Counted from the first letter of the stretch, positions 8,623 through 16,040 are shown. The stretch: 64,000 bases of DNA from Magnetospirillum molischianum DSM 120 (GCF_000294655.1 NZ_CAHP01000034.1:1-64000); one strand, 5' to 3'. The notes: a model not told the origin generated them from the sequence alone. Numbers and translations: made by a program.

Positions 8623-9282
8623 ATGACCAGCGATTCCCCAATGCGGGCGGCCTTGGCGGCTGCTATGGCGCAAAAGCGTGCCGCATGCGCAGCCCGAGCG
8701 GCCGAACTGACCCCGGCCGAGGCCGAGGCGTTTGAGCAAACATGGCGGGCGCGGGCCGACCGCGCCGCACGGGCGAAAGTTGCCCGGAATGAAATGCGGT
8801 GGACCCGGCGGTCCCGCGACGACAATCCACCGCCACCGCCCTCCCGGCTGTGGGCGAAGGCGGTGTCGTGCGATGCCGCCCGCGACCGGCGGCTGACGAT
8901 GGGGGCGCGCACCGCGCTGCTGATCATCCGGGCTCTGACCGCGAAGGGCTCCCGGATCAGCCGTAACGGCCTTGCTGTCGCGCTCGGAGTCTGCGTCCGC
9001 ACCATCCAGCGCTATCTCGCCGAGTTGCGGAAGCACGGCTACATCCGGACCCGGCTGATCTGTAACCGGATCGGTTGGGTGATCGCCCAGGCGATCGAGA
9101 TCACCGAACGGGTGCTCCCCCATCACTTCCGGCCTCGCTTCGCCGCCAGCCTTGCCGACGGTCTGGCCCGTTGCCTAGGGGCCTCTGAAAGCCGCAGAAC
9201 TCCGGGGGCGACAGTTTTGTCCTCCAGTCAATCCAGAGTCTTTTCTGACCCAGACTGGATCCGCTCGGGGGTGACGTCATGA
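8623..9282 (+). CDS. Helix-turn-helix DNA-binding protein near the ICE left end
   Basis: This 219-residue basic protein has an alanine/arginine-rich first half. A winged-helix-type HTH lies at about residues 100-150 (SRISRNGLAVALGVCVRTIQ and RYLAELRKHGYI). GGAGGGGCG precedes the ATG. It overlaps the nuclease gene by four bases. The HTH resembles those of replication initiator or conversion-control proteins, but no specific family is certain. As the first gene inside the element, with a possible antisense RNA over its leader, it is a candidate for control of ICE excision or replication. That role is inference. Confidence 0.65.
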   Translation: MTSDSPMRAALAAAMAQKRAACAARAAELTPAEAEAFEQTWRARADRAARAKVARNEMRWTRRSRDDNPPPPPSRLWAKAVSCDAARDRRLTMGARTALLIIRALTAKGSRISRNGLAVALGVCVRTIQRYLAELRKHGYIRTRLICNRIGWVIAQAIEITERVLPHHFRPRFAASLADGLARCLGASESRRTPGATVLSSSQSRVFSDPDWIRSGVTS

Positions 9283-9851
9283 GCGCCCGGCTGTGGATCG
9301 TGCTTCTCGTCCTGATCGGGGTCGGGAGCGAGTTTGCTTGGGCCGAGAGTGCCTCTGTCGGTCGGGTGCTGTGGGTGATCGATGGCGACACAGTCCAGAT
9401 CAGCCATGCCGGAGCCCCCGAGGGCGAGCCGGTGCGGGCACGGCACTTCGATACCCCTGAGAAAGGCGAGCGCGCTCACTGCGAAGCCGAGCGGATCAAG
9501 GCCGGTCAGGCGACCACGTTGGCCCGGTCGCTGCTGCCGCGCGGAAGCCGGGTGGGCTTGGCCGATTTCGGTCGGGACCGCTATGGCCGCTTGCTGGCGA
9601 GAGTGACCCTCGCCGACGGACGCGACCTTGCCGCCGTGATGATCGAGGCGGGACTGGCACAGCCCTACACGGGCGGCCGCAAACCAGACTGGTGCGCCGA
9701 AAGATGGGGCTTGCGCCCCACGCCAGGTCAATGGGCCAGCGCCGGGCTGTCGCCCGGCGGCGGCGGGAGCATCCCCCGAAAATCCGCTGCGCGGATCGCT
9801 GCCGCGCCCTCCGGGTTTCGGGAGGTACCCCCTGCTTCCGCCGCCCCATGA
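9279..9851 (+). CDS. Secreted thermonuclease-like (SNase) protein
   Basis: Residues 1-23 form a signal peptide. The rest is a staphylococcal-nuclease fold with the expected motifs: calcium-binding Asp in VIDGDTVQI, catalytic Arg and Glu in RARHFDTPEKGE, and the second Arg in DRYGRLLARV. The family normally ends soon after PYTGGRKPDWC. Here about 55 further residues follow, encoded by hairpin-rich DNA (9700-9840) that looks like an intergenic repeat. Nucleases of this type are common on conjugative plasmids. It overlaps the HTH gene by four bases. Confidence 0.85.
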   Translation: MSARLWIVLLVLIGVGSEFAWAESASVGRVLWVIDGDTVQISHAGAPEGEPVRARHFDTPEKGERAHCEAERIKAGQATTLARSLLPRGSRVGLADFGRDRYGRLLARVTLADGRDLAAVMIEAGLAQPYTGGRKPDWCAERWGLRPTPGQWASAGLSPGGGGSIPRKSAARIAAAPSGFREVPPASAAP

Positions 9852-9919
9852 CCAGGCTTCCCCCCTTTCCACGACGAGGAAAGGTGCGCGACCCCTTCTC
9901 CCAGATCAGGAGACTTCCC
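9838..9919 (+). repeat. 82-bp leader repeat, copy 1
   Basis: This 82-base block directly precedes the ATG at 9920 and recurs at 10622-10703 before the ATG at 10704, with only a few mismatches. Shared landmarks are CCGCCGCCCCATGACCAGGC, CCACGACGAGGAAAGG and TCTCCCAGATCAGGAGAC. The last contains the ribosome-binding site. It appears to be a duplicated 5' untranslated region. Confidence 0.85.
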
Positions 9920-10594
9920 ATGACCAAGGTCTTCGAAATGAGCGTTCTTGAGCAGATCGAACTGGCCGTTCAGAGCCACTACCGCTTTGACGACACGATC
10001 TATGAGGCCCTGGCGGTGATGATTTTCAACGGCAGGAGATACACCACTGTCACCAAAACCGATGGTCCGGCCCATACCCGCGTGGCGGTTGACCGGACGG
10101 CCGTGCTTGAGGCGCTGGACTATCTCGCCCGCGATGTCGAGCGGGCCAAAGCGGCTCTGACTGTTGGCCCTGTGGGCGAACGGCCTCAGGCCCCGGCGGT
10201 GCCGAGCAAGCCGTCTCGTGCCGCCGACCCACTGACCGAACGCGCGATGGTCTATGCCACGCGCCATCTTGCCGAAGAACTGCTGCATCGACTGTCCGAC
10301 GTCGATTTCTTTCAGGATGAGGCGGGCCGGGACTATCGGGCGGAGCGGGTTACGGAGACCGTCCGTGATCTCCTCGATATCGCCGCCCGGATCGAGCGTT
10401 TCGTCGTCGCCGATTGCCTGCGCGTCGCCGCGATCGGTCATCGCCACGCCTCTTTCCTCGATCAGGCGCTCGCCCTTGTCGCGGAAGCCGAGACGGCGGA
10501 ACGCAACGAAGCGGCTGTCACGAAAAGGCGGAAGAAGGGGCGGCCTGCCCGGCACAGCCCCGCCGAGGCCTTTCTGGGGAGGGCTGCGGAATGA
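9920..10594 (+). CDS. Unidentified ICE cargo protein A
   Basis: This 224-residue, mostly helical soluble protein starts MTKVFEMSVLEQIELAVQSH; AGGAGA precedes the ATG at 9920. The frame is open upstream to 9692, but that part is the leader repeat. It ends with a basic tail (KRRKKGRPARHSPAEAFLGR). No family was recognised. The last 20 bases of the gene (10575-10594) are identical to the last 20 of the next gene, and both carry the same 82-base leader, so the two behave like swappable cassettes. Confidence 0.6.
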   Translation: MTKVFEMSVLEQIELAVQSHYRFDDTIYEALAVMIFNGRRYTTVTKTDGPAHTRVAVDRTAVLEALDYLARDVERAKAALTVGPVGERPQAPAVPSKPSRAADPLTERAMVYATRHLAEELLHRLSDVDFFQDEAGRDYRAERVTETVRDLLDIAARIERFVVADCLRVAAIGHRHASFLDQALALVAEAETAERNEAAVTKRRKKGRPARHSPAEAFLGRAAE

Positions 10595-10621
10595 TCACGA
10601 GACAACCCGTATTCGATTGCC

Positions 10622-10703
10622 CCGCCGCCCCATGACCAGGCTCCCCCTCTTTCCACGACGAGGAAAGGCGCGCGACCTCTTCTCCCAGATCAGGAGACAT
10701 CCT
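10622..10703 (+). repeat. 82-bp leader repeat, copy 2
   Basis: This is the second copy of the leader found at 9838-9919, ending at the ATG at 10704. Between the two genes, a remnant at 10591-10635 (ATGATCACGAGACAACCCG and a stop 14 codons on) resembles the real start of the gene at 11429. The block therefore looks like a partial tandem duplication. Confidence 0.85.
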
Positions 10704-11432
10704 ATGACGATTTCTTCCCATCTTGATTCTGTCCTGTCCGACCGCTGCCTTGACCTCTCCGGCTTCGTTCCGTCCGGTTCCGGCTTTCGTGGACTCCAGC
10801 GTTACCAGATTGCCGAACAGGGCTGGGATCTGAGCGATGGCGGCGACGAACTGAAATTGGTTCTCGGCGAGAAAGGTCGGTGGATTTGGATCATTCTGCG
10901 CCGGAGCGACCAGGACGCGAGTCGTATCGCCTGGGACTGGTGCAAAATGCTGGGCGAGGATCTCTACGCCTACCATTACGGCAGCGCCGCGACGATCGAG
11001 GAGGCCGCCACCGCCGCGCTGGCCTATGCCCCCAAGGCGATCGAGATCGCCGGAACGCCCTGGCTTCAACTCAGCGACACCAACTGGTTCGGGGTGATCG
11101 ACGGAGAGAAAGCAACGATCCGGCTGAAACGCGATCCTGACGGACGCTTCCGCTATGTCTGGGAGCGCAACATCAAGGCCGCTGCTCCGATGCGGGCTGT
11201 TTTGAACGCCGGTCATATCGGCGACCATGCCCCCACTCTCGACCAGGCTGTCCAGGCGGTGCTGGAGGCACCCGGTATCCTGGCCCACGCCGCGCTCGCC
11301 GTCATTGCCGGAATTGGGGAAACGGCAGGGATCGATGAAGCCTTCGCCCGGGGCTGGCAGTTGGGCCGGGCCGATCTGAAAGCCGCCATGCTTGCGGTCG
11401 ATGATGCTCTGGTGGGGAGGGCTGCGGAATGA
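10704..11432 (+). CDS. Unidentified ICE cargo protein B
   Basis: This 242-residue protein starts MTISSHLDSVLSDRCLDLSG with AGGAGA upstream. It has a mixed alpha/beta pattern (KLVLGEKGRWIWIILRRSDQ; TIRLKRDPDGRFRYVWERNI) and a helical C-terminus. No family was recognised. The C-terminal GRAAE and the preceding bases match the end of protein A, and its stop overlaps the TSCPD gene start by four bases. Probably cytosolic; no signal peptide or membrane segment. Confidence 0.6.
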   Translation: MTISSHLDSVLSDRCLDLSGFVPSGSGFRGLQRYQIAEQGWDLSDGGDELKLVLGEKGRWIWIILRRSDQDASRIAWDWCKMLGEDLYAYHYGSAATIEEAATAALAYAPKAIEIAGTPWLQLSDTNWFGVIDGEKATIRLKRDPDGRFRYVWERNIKAAAPMRAVLNAGHIGDHAPTLDQAVQAVLEAPGILAHAALAVIAGIGETAGIDEAFARGWQLGRADLKAAMLAVDDALVGRAAE

Positions 11433-11815
11433 CGACGACAGCCCGCATTCGTCTCCCGCACCGCCGCCCGGTGGTGACCGAGAAGATCGACGCCTTCGGC
11501 AAGGCCCTGTTCATTTCGGCTGGACTCGATCCCGCCACCGGCCAGGTCAAGGAGGTGTTCTTCGCGGGCGGCAAGGAAGGCTCGGCGATGGATGCGATCA
11601 TGGCCGATGTCGGCGTGGTGATCTCGGTCGCCCTGCAACATGGCGTGCCCGCCGAGGCCCTGGCCCGCTCGATCGCCCGAATCCCGCTGTCACCGCTGCG
11701 GCCCGAGGAGTTGGACGGCCGCCCGGTCGCCACCGTCCCGGCCTCTCCGGTCGGGGCGACGCTCGACTGGATTATGGAGATCGGAGCTACAGAAAAGGAG
11801 ACAGTCCATGGTTGA
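11429..11815 (+). CDS. TSCPD domain protein
   Basis: This 128-residue protein carries the pattern KIDAFGKALFISAGLDPATG, then EVFFAGGKEGSAMDAIMADV and HGVPAEALA. This resembles the TSCPD domain found at the C-terminus of some class II ribonucleotide reductases and as stand-alone proteins. Stand-alone versions are often carried by phages and plasmids; their role is unknown, possibly in nucleotide metabolism. It overlaps the genes on both sides, so it is part of a translationally coupled cargo operon. Confidence 0.6.
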   Translation: MTTTARIRLPHRRPVVTEKIDAFGKALFISAGLDPATGQVKEVFFAGGKEGSAMDAIMADVGVVISVALQHGVPAEALARSIARIPLSPLRPEELDGRPVATVPASPVGATLDWIMEIGATEKETVHG

Positions 11816-12338
11816 CCGTCCGATTATCTTTTCGTCGCCTATGGTCCGCGCCCTGCTGTCCAAGCGGAAAACCCAGACCCGCCGCCTTGCTTCCAGCCCG
11901 CTGGCGAAGTGCCGCCCAGGTGACCGGCTGTGGGTGCGCGAGACGTGGGCTCCGACCTGCCGCATTCAAGACGACCGACTGCGCCGCACGGTGATGGATG
12001 ACGGAGATCAAGTGATTTATCCCGATATGGTTGCCGGTCACTTGATCCGTTGGCGCCCCTCGATCCACATGCCCCGCTGGGCATCTCGCCTGACCTTGGT
12101 GGTGTCAGATGTGCGGTTCCAGCGATTACAGGAGATTAGCGAGGATGATGCATGGGCCGAAGGCGTAATCGTTCCTGACGATATCGCCGACCATCCTGGG
12201 CTTGGCGATAAATTCACGATGGCTTACGTCCGCTTCTGGAATTCCCTCTACGGTAATGACGCCTGGGCAGTAAATCCGCCTGTCGTCGCCCTAACCTTCG
12301 CCGTTCATTACGCCAACATTGATGGAGGAGCGGTATGA
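11808..12338 (+). CDS. ASCH/PUA-like phage-type protein
   Basis: This 176-residue protein begins MVDRPIIFSSPMVRALLSKR and continues KTQTRRL, PGDRLWVRETWAP, and RWASRLTLVVSDVRFQRLQE. This arrangement is typical of the PUA-like (ASCH-fold) proteins common in phages and mobile elements, thought to bind RNA or modified nucleotides. AAAAGGAGAC precedes the ATG at 11808. It overlaps both neighbours. The specific target is unknown. Confidence 0.65.
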   Translation: MVDRPIIFSSPMVRALLSKRKTQTRRLASSPLAKCRPGDRLWVRETWAPTCRIQDDRLRRTVMDDGDQVIYPDMVAGHLIRWRPSIHMPRWASRLTLVVSDVRFQRLQEISEDDAWAEGVIVPDDIADHPGLGDKFTMAYVRFWNSLYGNDAWAVNPPVVALTFAVHYANIDGGAV

Positions 12339-13105
12339 GTGCCGCGTTTCCTGCGGTCGAGGCGTTGGCGGTGATGCGGACGCTCCGCCTCGATCTGCGC
12401 CAGCGCCGGATCACGGCCGGGATCAGTCAGGCCGAACTGGCCCGGCGGTTGGGGATCACCCGCGAGACCCTGGTCCGGCGCGAAACCACCGCTCTGCTCG
12501 ATATCCGACTGGTCGATTTGCTGGTTTGGGTCGCGGCGCTGGGCGGAAACGCCGGTGTGACGTGGCACGTCACACCGGCCGAGGGCTCAACCAACGAAGC
12601 GGAGGGGACGAGAGATGAAGACGATCCGTATTCCCATGATTTTGGCGGCGGCATTTATCTTGGGAACCATGGAGGCCTGTACAACACCGCTCACTGTCGA
12701 GGTGGAACCGGGCCAACTTTCCCTGGCCGACACCGCCGAGCCCATCGCCCAGGACACCACCATTTTCACCGTCATCGAACATATCGACGACGACAGGTTG
12801 ACCTTGCGCATGCTGCACTCGGTCATGAGCGCGCATGCGGACACCATTCTGTTCGTTGGCGACGAAATCCATGTCGCGCTGGAACCGCTTCTCCCCAAAA
12901 ACAGCCGCCGGGGCGGCTGCGCCACTGCAATCCTCGGCCGCCAGGGTCAGGGGATGGGAAGGATCGTCCCCGGTACCAACAGCGGCAGGCATCCCGCCTG
13001 CCTTGCCCGGCTACAGGATTTCAGGGGAGCCGAAGGCCTCCCGGTCCACGACATTCATCTCAACCAGGTGGCACGGGTCATGTTGACCGGCGATCTCGTT
13101 TTTGA
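12335..13105 (+). CDS. XRE-family HTH protein whose frame runs over the next gene
   Basis: The first 80-90 codons are a convincing Cro/C1-type HTH: RQRRITAGISQAELARRLGI, TRETLVRRETT. From about 12610 the frame overlaps the downstream lipoprotein gene on the same strand and becomes Arg/Gly/His-rich, as expected for a shadow frame; the stop comes only at 13105. The original stop was therefore probably lost by mutation or frameshift near 12600. The functional product is likely the N-terminal HTH. The regulated genes are not evident. Confidence 0.5.
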   Translation: MSAAFPAVEALAVMRTLRLDLRQRRITAGISQAELARRLGITRETLVRRETTALLDIRLVDLLVWVAALGGNAGVTWHVTPAEGSTNEAEGTRDEDDPYSHDFGGGIYLGNHGGLYNTAHCRGGTGPTFPGRHRRAHRPGHHHFHRHRTYRRRQVDLAHAALGHERACGHHSVRWRRNPCRAGTASPQKQPPGRLRHCNPRPPGSGDGKDRPRYQQRQASRLPCPATGFQGSRRPPGPRHSSQPGGTGHVDRRSRF

Positions 13106-13367
13106 CGGGCAAGGCGTGACAGCCCAAATAAGGCGCTGTGATGAATTTCAGGCGTGGAGTGCAGATTTTCTGAAAAAGACGTGGCAGCCGTACAAGCCTG
13201 TCGATGGACAAACCCGCAATACTTGCGATTTCGATGGCGATCCCCGGCCGATGGAACAGAGGGCTTGCCGGTCAGGCAACACGCAGGGGGCTCACTGGGG
13301 CTTCACTGATCCATCGGGACGGTGGGTCCAGGTCAGCGCCTGTGTCCCAGAGATGACGGCACAATAA
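12615..13367 (+). CDS. Putative lipoprotein of unknown function
   Basis: This 250-residue protein starts with a short hydrophobic signal and a lipobox-like GTMEAC (Cys-22), suggesting a membrane-anchored lipoprotein. The body has alternating strands (TIFTVIEHIDDDRLTLRMLH; ADTILFVGDEIHVALEPLLP) and several cysteines near the C-terminus (CDFDGDPRPMEQRAC; WVQVSAC). No family was recognised. The GAGGGGACGAGAG segment upstream provides a ribosome-binding site. It lies just before the HigBA operators. Confidence 0.6.
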   Translation: MKTIRIPMILAAAFILGTMEACTTPLTVEVEPGQLSLADTAEPIAQDTTIFTVIEHIDDDRLTLRMLHSVMSAHADTILFVGDEIHVALEPLLPKNSRRGGCATAILGRQGQGMGRIVPGTNSGRHPACLARLQDFRGAEGLPVHDIHLNQVARVMLTGDLVFDGQGVTAQIRRCDEFQAWSADFLKKTWQPYKPVDGQTRNTCDFDGDPRPMEQRACRSGNTQGAHWGFTDPSGRWVQVSACVPEMTAQ

Positions 13368-13373
13368 GATGAG

Positions 13374-13412
13374 TTCCCGAAATGGGAATTATGTTTGTTC
13401 CCATATTGGGAA
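13374..13412. promoter_or_regulatory. Paired operators of the HigBA module
   Basis: Two copies of TTCCC-N5-GGGAA lie at 13374-13388 and 13398-13412, centres 24 bases apart, 18 bases before higB. They have the form expected for binding of a dimeric HTH antitoxin to its own promoter. Assignment to HigA is inference from position and symmetry. Confidence 0.7.
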
Positions 13413-13429
13413 TCTGATAGGGTCTTTCC

Positions 13430-13726
13430 ATGCAAATCATCGCCCTCCGCACCCTTCGCCAATTCTGGGAGAAGCACCCGCAGGCCGAAACACCGATCCG
13501 ATTATGGTATTCCTCGGTTGGCAAGGCATCGTGGAAGGGGCCCGCCGACATCAAAACACAGTTTGGTGCATCGGTGGATTTCGTAGGTGATAACCGAGTT
13601 ATTTTTGACATTGGCGGTAATAAATACCGCCTGATCGTTCATGTGTCCTACACATTCAAGCGTCTTTTGGTGAAGTTCATCGGCACTCATGCTGAATATG
13701 ACAAGATCGACGCGGAGACTTTATGA
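13430..13726 (+). CDS. higB: HigB-type mRNA interferase toxin
   Basis: This 98-residue toxin matches the HigB family: MQIIALRTLRQFWEKHPQAE at the N-terminus, then RVIFDIGGNKYRLIVHVSYT and FIGTHAEYDKIDA. The family has a RelE-like fold and cuts mRNA on the ribosome. The gene order toxin then antitoxin is typical of HigBA. Its stop overlaps the antitoxin start. Paired palindromes just upstream suggest autoregulation. Confidence 0.9.
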   Translation: MQIIALRTLRQFWEKHPQAETPIRLWYSSVGKASWKGPADIKTQFGASVDFVGDNRVIFDIGGNKYRLIVHVSYTFKRLLVKFIGTHAEYDKIDAETL

Positions 13727-14100
13727 TGGACATTCGTCCCCTGCGTAGCGAAGCGGACTACGAAAAAGCTCTGACCGAGATTGAGCGCTTCTTTGAAAAT
13801 GAGCCAGAGCCCGGAACGCCGGAAGCCGATGAGTTCGATCTTCTGGCTCTGGTGATCTCTGACTATGAGGCCAAAAATTGGCCGATTGATCCTCCCGATC
13901 CGGTGGACGCCATTAAATATCGGATGGAGCAGAAAGGTTATAGCCAGCGAGACCTTGGCATACTCTTCGGATCGCAGTCGCGGGCATCTGAAATTTTATC
14001 CCGCAAGCGGTCACTAACCATGCAAATGGCCTGGAAGCTCAACCGGGAATGGGGAGTTCCCGCCGAAAGCCTGATCTTCCCAAGCGGCGGTACAAGGTGA
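13723..14100 (+). CDS. higA: HigA-type antitoxin
   Basis: This 125-residue antitoxin has an acidic N-terminal part (DYEKALTEIERFFENEPEPG) and a C-terminal XRE HTH (MEQKGYSQRDLGILFGSQSR, ASEILSRKRSLTMQMAW). It matches the HigA partners of HigB toxins. Start is ATG-ATG at 13723; either Met could be used. It would neutralise HigB and bind the TTCCC-N5-GGGAA sites upstream. Such modules stabilise mobile elements. Confidence 0.88.
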   Translation: MMDIRPLRSEADYEKALTEIERFFENEPEPGTPEADEFDLLALVISDYEAKNWPIDPPDPVDAIKYRMEQKGYSQRDLGILFGSQSRASEILSRKRSLTMQMAWKLNREWGVPAESLIFPSGGTR

Positions 14101-14155
14101 AGGCGCGAGTCCTCCTGCACCGTCTGAATTGGCGGTGAATGGCGACATTGGGCCG

Positions 14156-14630
14156 AAGAACGAACCCGCTGCGCGGGATTGGTGCTCGTTCTTGATGGGC
14201 CTATCGAGCCTGAAGTGTAGCGCTTTGGTTGAGTTACGCCCGGCATTGGCCGAGCATTTTGGCTCCTTCCTTCGATGTGAGGAGCCGTCCGATGCCCACG
14301 CCTATTCCGTCCACCCCGATCAGCCCATTGCGTCAGCGCATGATCGAAGACATGAACATGCGCCGGTTTTCGCAAGACACCCAGCGCGACTACATCCGCG
14401 ATGTTGGACGCTTTGCCACGTTTCTGGGGCGCTCGCCCGACACGGCCACGGCGGAGGATATCCGCCAGTTCCAGGTGGACCAGCAAGAGTCCGGCGTGCC
14501 GGTGCCGACGATGAACAGCATCGTTTCGGCGCTCCGGTTCTTGTTTACGCACACGCTCGACCGGCCGGATCTGGCGCGCAGACTGGTGCACATCCCCTTC
14601 CGGCAAGCGCTCCATCTTGAAGCTTTTTGA
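14156..14630 (+). mobile_element. Remnant of an IS91-like element end
   Basis: An inverted repeat with arms AAGAACGA (14156-14163) and TCGTTCTT (14186-14193) and a second hairpin GGCTCC/GGAGCC (about 14260-14286) precede a truncated tyrosine-recombinase gene of the type accompanying IS91-family transposases. No transposase follows. The right edge, near 14600-14630, abuts a truncated minus-strand gene, so this is a leftover fragment. Confidence 0.45.
14292..14630 (+). pseudogene. Truncated tyrosine recombinase (N-terminal domain only)
   Basis: From the ATG at 14292 the frame encodes the SAM-like, core-binding N-terminal domain of a tyrosine recombinase: LRQRMIEDMNMRRFSQDTQR, DYIRDVGRFATFLGRSPDTA, NSIVSALRFLFTHTLDRPDL. 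It should continue into the catalytic domain with R-H-R-Y residues, but diverges after ARRLVHIPFR and stops within nine codons. It cannot be an active integrase. It resembles the recombinase found with IS91-type elements rather than a tRNA-type ICE integrase. Confidence 0.75.
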
Positions 14631-14912
14631 TTCGACGTTTGTACGTATCAAGTCCGCAAGCGCTTCCAGACGTTTTTCGCCGGTCACAGCAACTTCGGCT
14701 ACTTCCAATTCTGCCAGGCTTTCTTGCAAGAGCTTTGCGCCCGTGCCGTCGCCGGACAAATTACATCTTATCTCTTGTCCGTCCAGCGTGAGGTCAAGCA
14801 ATGCGGGAGGCATACCGAGTTCGTTATAGATGGCAAAGCGAAGCCTTGGTTTGGAGGTAAGCTGGCTGACAGTGGGGGGAGGATTTTGAGGTTTTTCGGT
14901 TTGGTCTGTCAT
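14600..14912 (-). pseudogene. Truncated gene of unknown function
   Basis: The ATG at 14912 opens a coding-like frame (MTDQTEKPQNPPPTVSQLTS; LRFAIYNELGMPPALLDLTL; LEALADLIRTNVESKSFKME) of roughly 100 residues. Beyond about 14600 it continues only as antisense of the recombinase remnant and becomes Arg/His-rich. The original C-terminus was therefore lost when the mobile fragment arrived. No family was recognised. Confidence 0.45.
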
Positions 14913-15143
14913 TTTGACCGGATGGTGCCTTCTGCTAAGCCTGCGATTGTAGATATCCTGACAGTTGACTTCTAGCGAAAAGGGCGTATCCGCCAAAAGC
15001 GGACCCTCGCGAAATACTCATTTTGGGCGTTCGCGCCTCGTTCCTCTCCGTCCGCTTCGGAGAAGATGCTCAGGTAGGCTGAACGGTCACCATGGAGGCG
15101 CGAAGCCGTCGTTCCTTGCGGGCCACGTTGGAGCAAAGACCAC

Positions 15144-15674
15144 TCACGAATCGGGAGCGTGCATCCCGATCCCGGCCCTCGCGACCGACGCGGCGATATC
15201 GGCAATCGACCGGAACAGGATCAGCGGATCGTCCTTGGACGGCAGAAATCCACGCCGCTGCCAGAACAAAGCGGCCTCGGGATCGATGGCATTGACCATC
15301 AGGGCGCGACCACCAATCAATTGGGCTCCCTGAACACAGCGGATCAAGGCGTGGCGGAGAAGACCGGTTCCGATGCCATGGCCCGCCCAGTCGAGATCGG
15401 TCGCCAACTGCCCCAGCAGCAGACACGGAACCGGATTGGGCGGCTGCCCGGTTTTGATCGACCGAGGTAACATCGTCGGAACGACTGCCGTGGGGGCGAG
15501 GCCGTAATACCCGACCACCCGAGCGGCATCGTGAACGACCATCACCACGGTAAACCCTTTTTCCTGATTGGATAGGGCGCGGGTGCGTAGCCAGTGATCG
15601 AGCGCTGGCTTGCCGCAGGAGAACGTCGAAACGTCGTGGGTCTTATTCAGTGGCTCCGGCGCGGACAGCGGCAT
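15144..15674 (-). CDS. GNAT-family acetyltransferase toxin (TacT/AtaT type)
   Basis: This 176-residue GNAT protein begins MPLSAPEPLNKTHDVSTFSC, then GKPALDHWLRTRA. The acetyl-CoA loop region is LLGQLATDLDWAGHGIGTGL and the C-terminus is ALFWQRRGFLP. This matches TacT-like toxins, which acetylate the amino acid on charged tRNAs and block translation. It lies seven bases after a DUF1778 antitoxin gene. The start at 15674 fits the family; the longer frame is non-coding. Confidence 0.87.
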   Translation of the reverse strand: MPLSAPEPLNKTHDVSTFSCGKPALDHWLRTRALSNQEKGFTVVMVVHDAARVVGYYGLAPTAVVPTMLPRSIKTGQPPNPVPCLLLGQLATDLDWAGHGIGTGLLRHALIRCVQGAQLIGGRALMVNAIDPEAALFWQRRGFLPSKDDPLILFRSIADIAASVARAGIGMHAPDS

Positions 15675-15681
15675 GGTGCGA

Positions 15682-15978
15682 TCAGCCTTGCCCGCTGTCC
15701 GTTTCCCATGGTGATGGGCGCTGAAGGATCTCGACCATCGACGGCACCGGCGCGGCTGGCGCGGACAATGCCGCCATGAACGCGGCAAATCCGTCCTCGC
15801 TCATTCGCACCAGTCCGGTTTCCATCAGCGCATCTTCGGCCGCTCGCACGGCAGCGTCGCGGACGAAATCTGTCCGCGAGCGTCCCCGTAACCGGGCCGC
15901 CCGATCAATGATCGCCAGATCGGCATCGGGCAGGCGCATCGACAACGGATGGTCTTTGCGAGGAGCAGTGACGGCCAT
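15682..15978 (-). CDS. DUF1778 (TacA-type) ribbon-helix-helix antitoxin
   Basis: This 98-residue protein has a ribbon-helix-helix N-terminus (LSMRLPDADLAIIDRAARLR, GRSRTDFVRDAAVRAAEDAL) and a C-terminal toxin-binding tail, as in DUF1778 antitoxins paired with GNAT toxins. AAGGAGAT precedes the ATG at 15978. It would bind the palindrome at 16020-16040 and neutralise the downstream acetyltransferase. Confidence 0.88.
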   Translation of the reverse strand: MAVTAPRKDHPLSMRLPDADLAIIDRAARLRGRSRTDFVRDAAVRAAEDALMETGLVRMSEDGFAAFMAALSAPAAPVPSMVEILQRPSPWETDSGQG

Positions 15979-16019
15979 GGTCGAAATCTCCTTTGAACCA
16001 GACCGATACGATGCCCGGA

Positions 16020-16040
16020 TGTATCGCATTTTGCAATACA
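16020..16040. promoter_or_regulatory. Operator-like palindrome of the TacAT module
   Basis: TGTATCGCA-TTT-TGCAATACA forms a near-perfect inverted repeat (one mismatch in nine-base arms) 42 bases upstream of the antitoxin start. Its place and symmetry fit binding by the ribbon-helix-helix antitoxin. No other copy was noticed. Confidence 0.65.

Noticed and set aside
13938-14996. 352-codon minus-strand frame
   Set aside because: Only the first ~100 codons from 14912 look coding; the rest is antisense of the recombinase remnant and higA.
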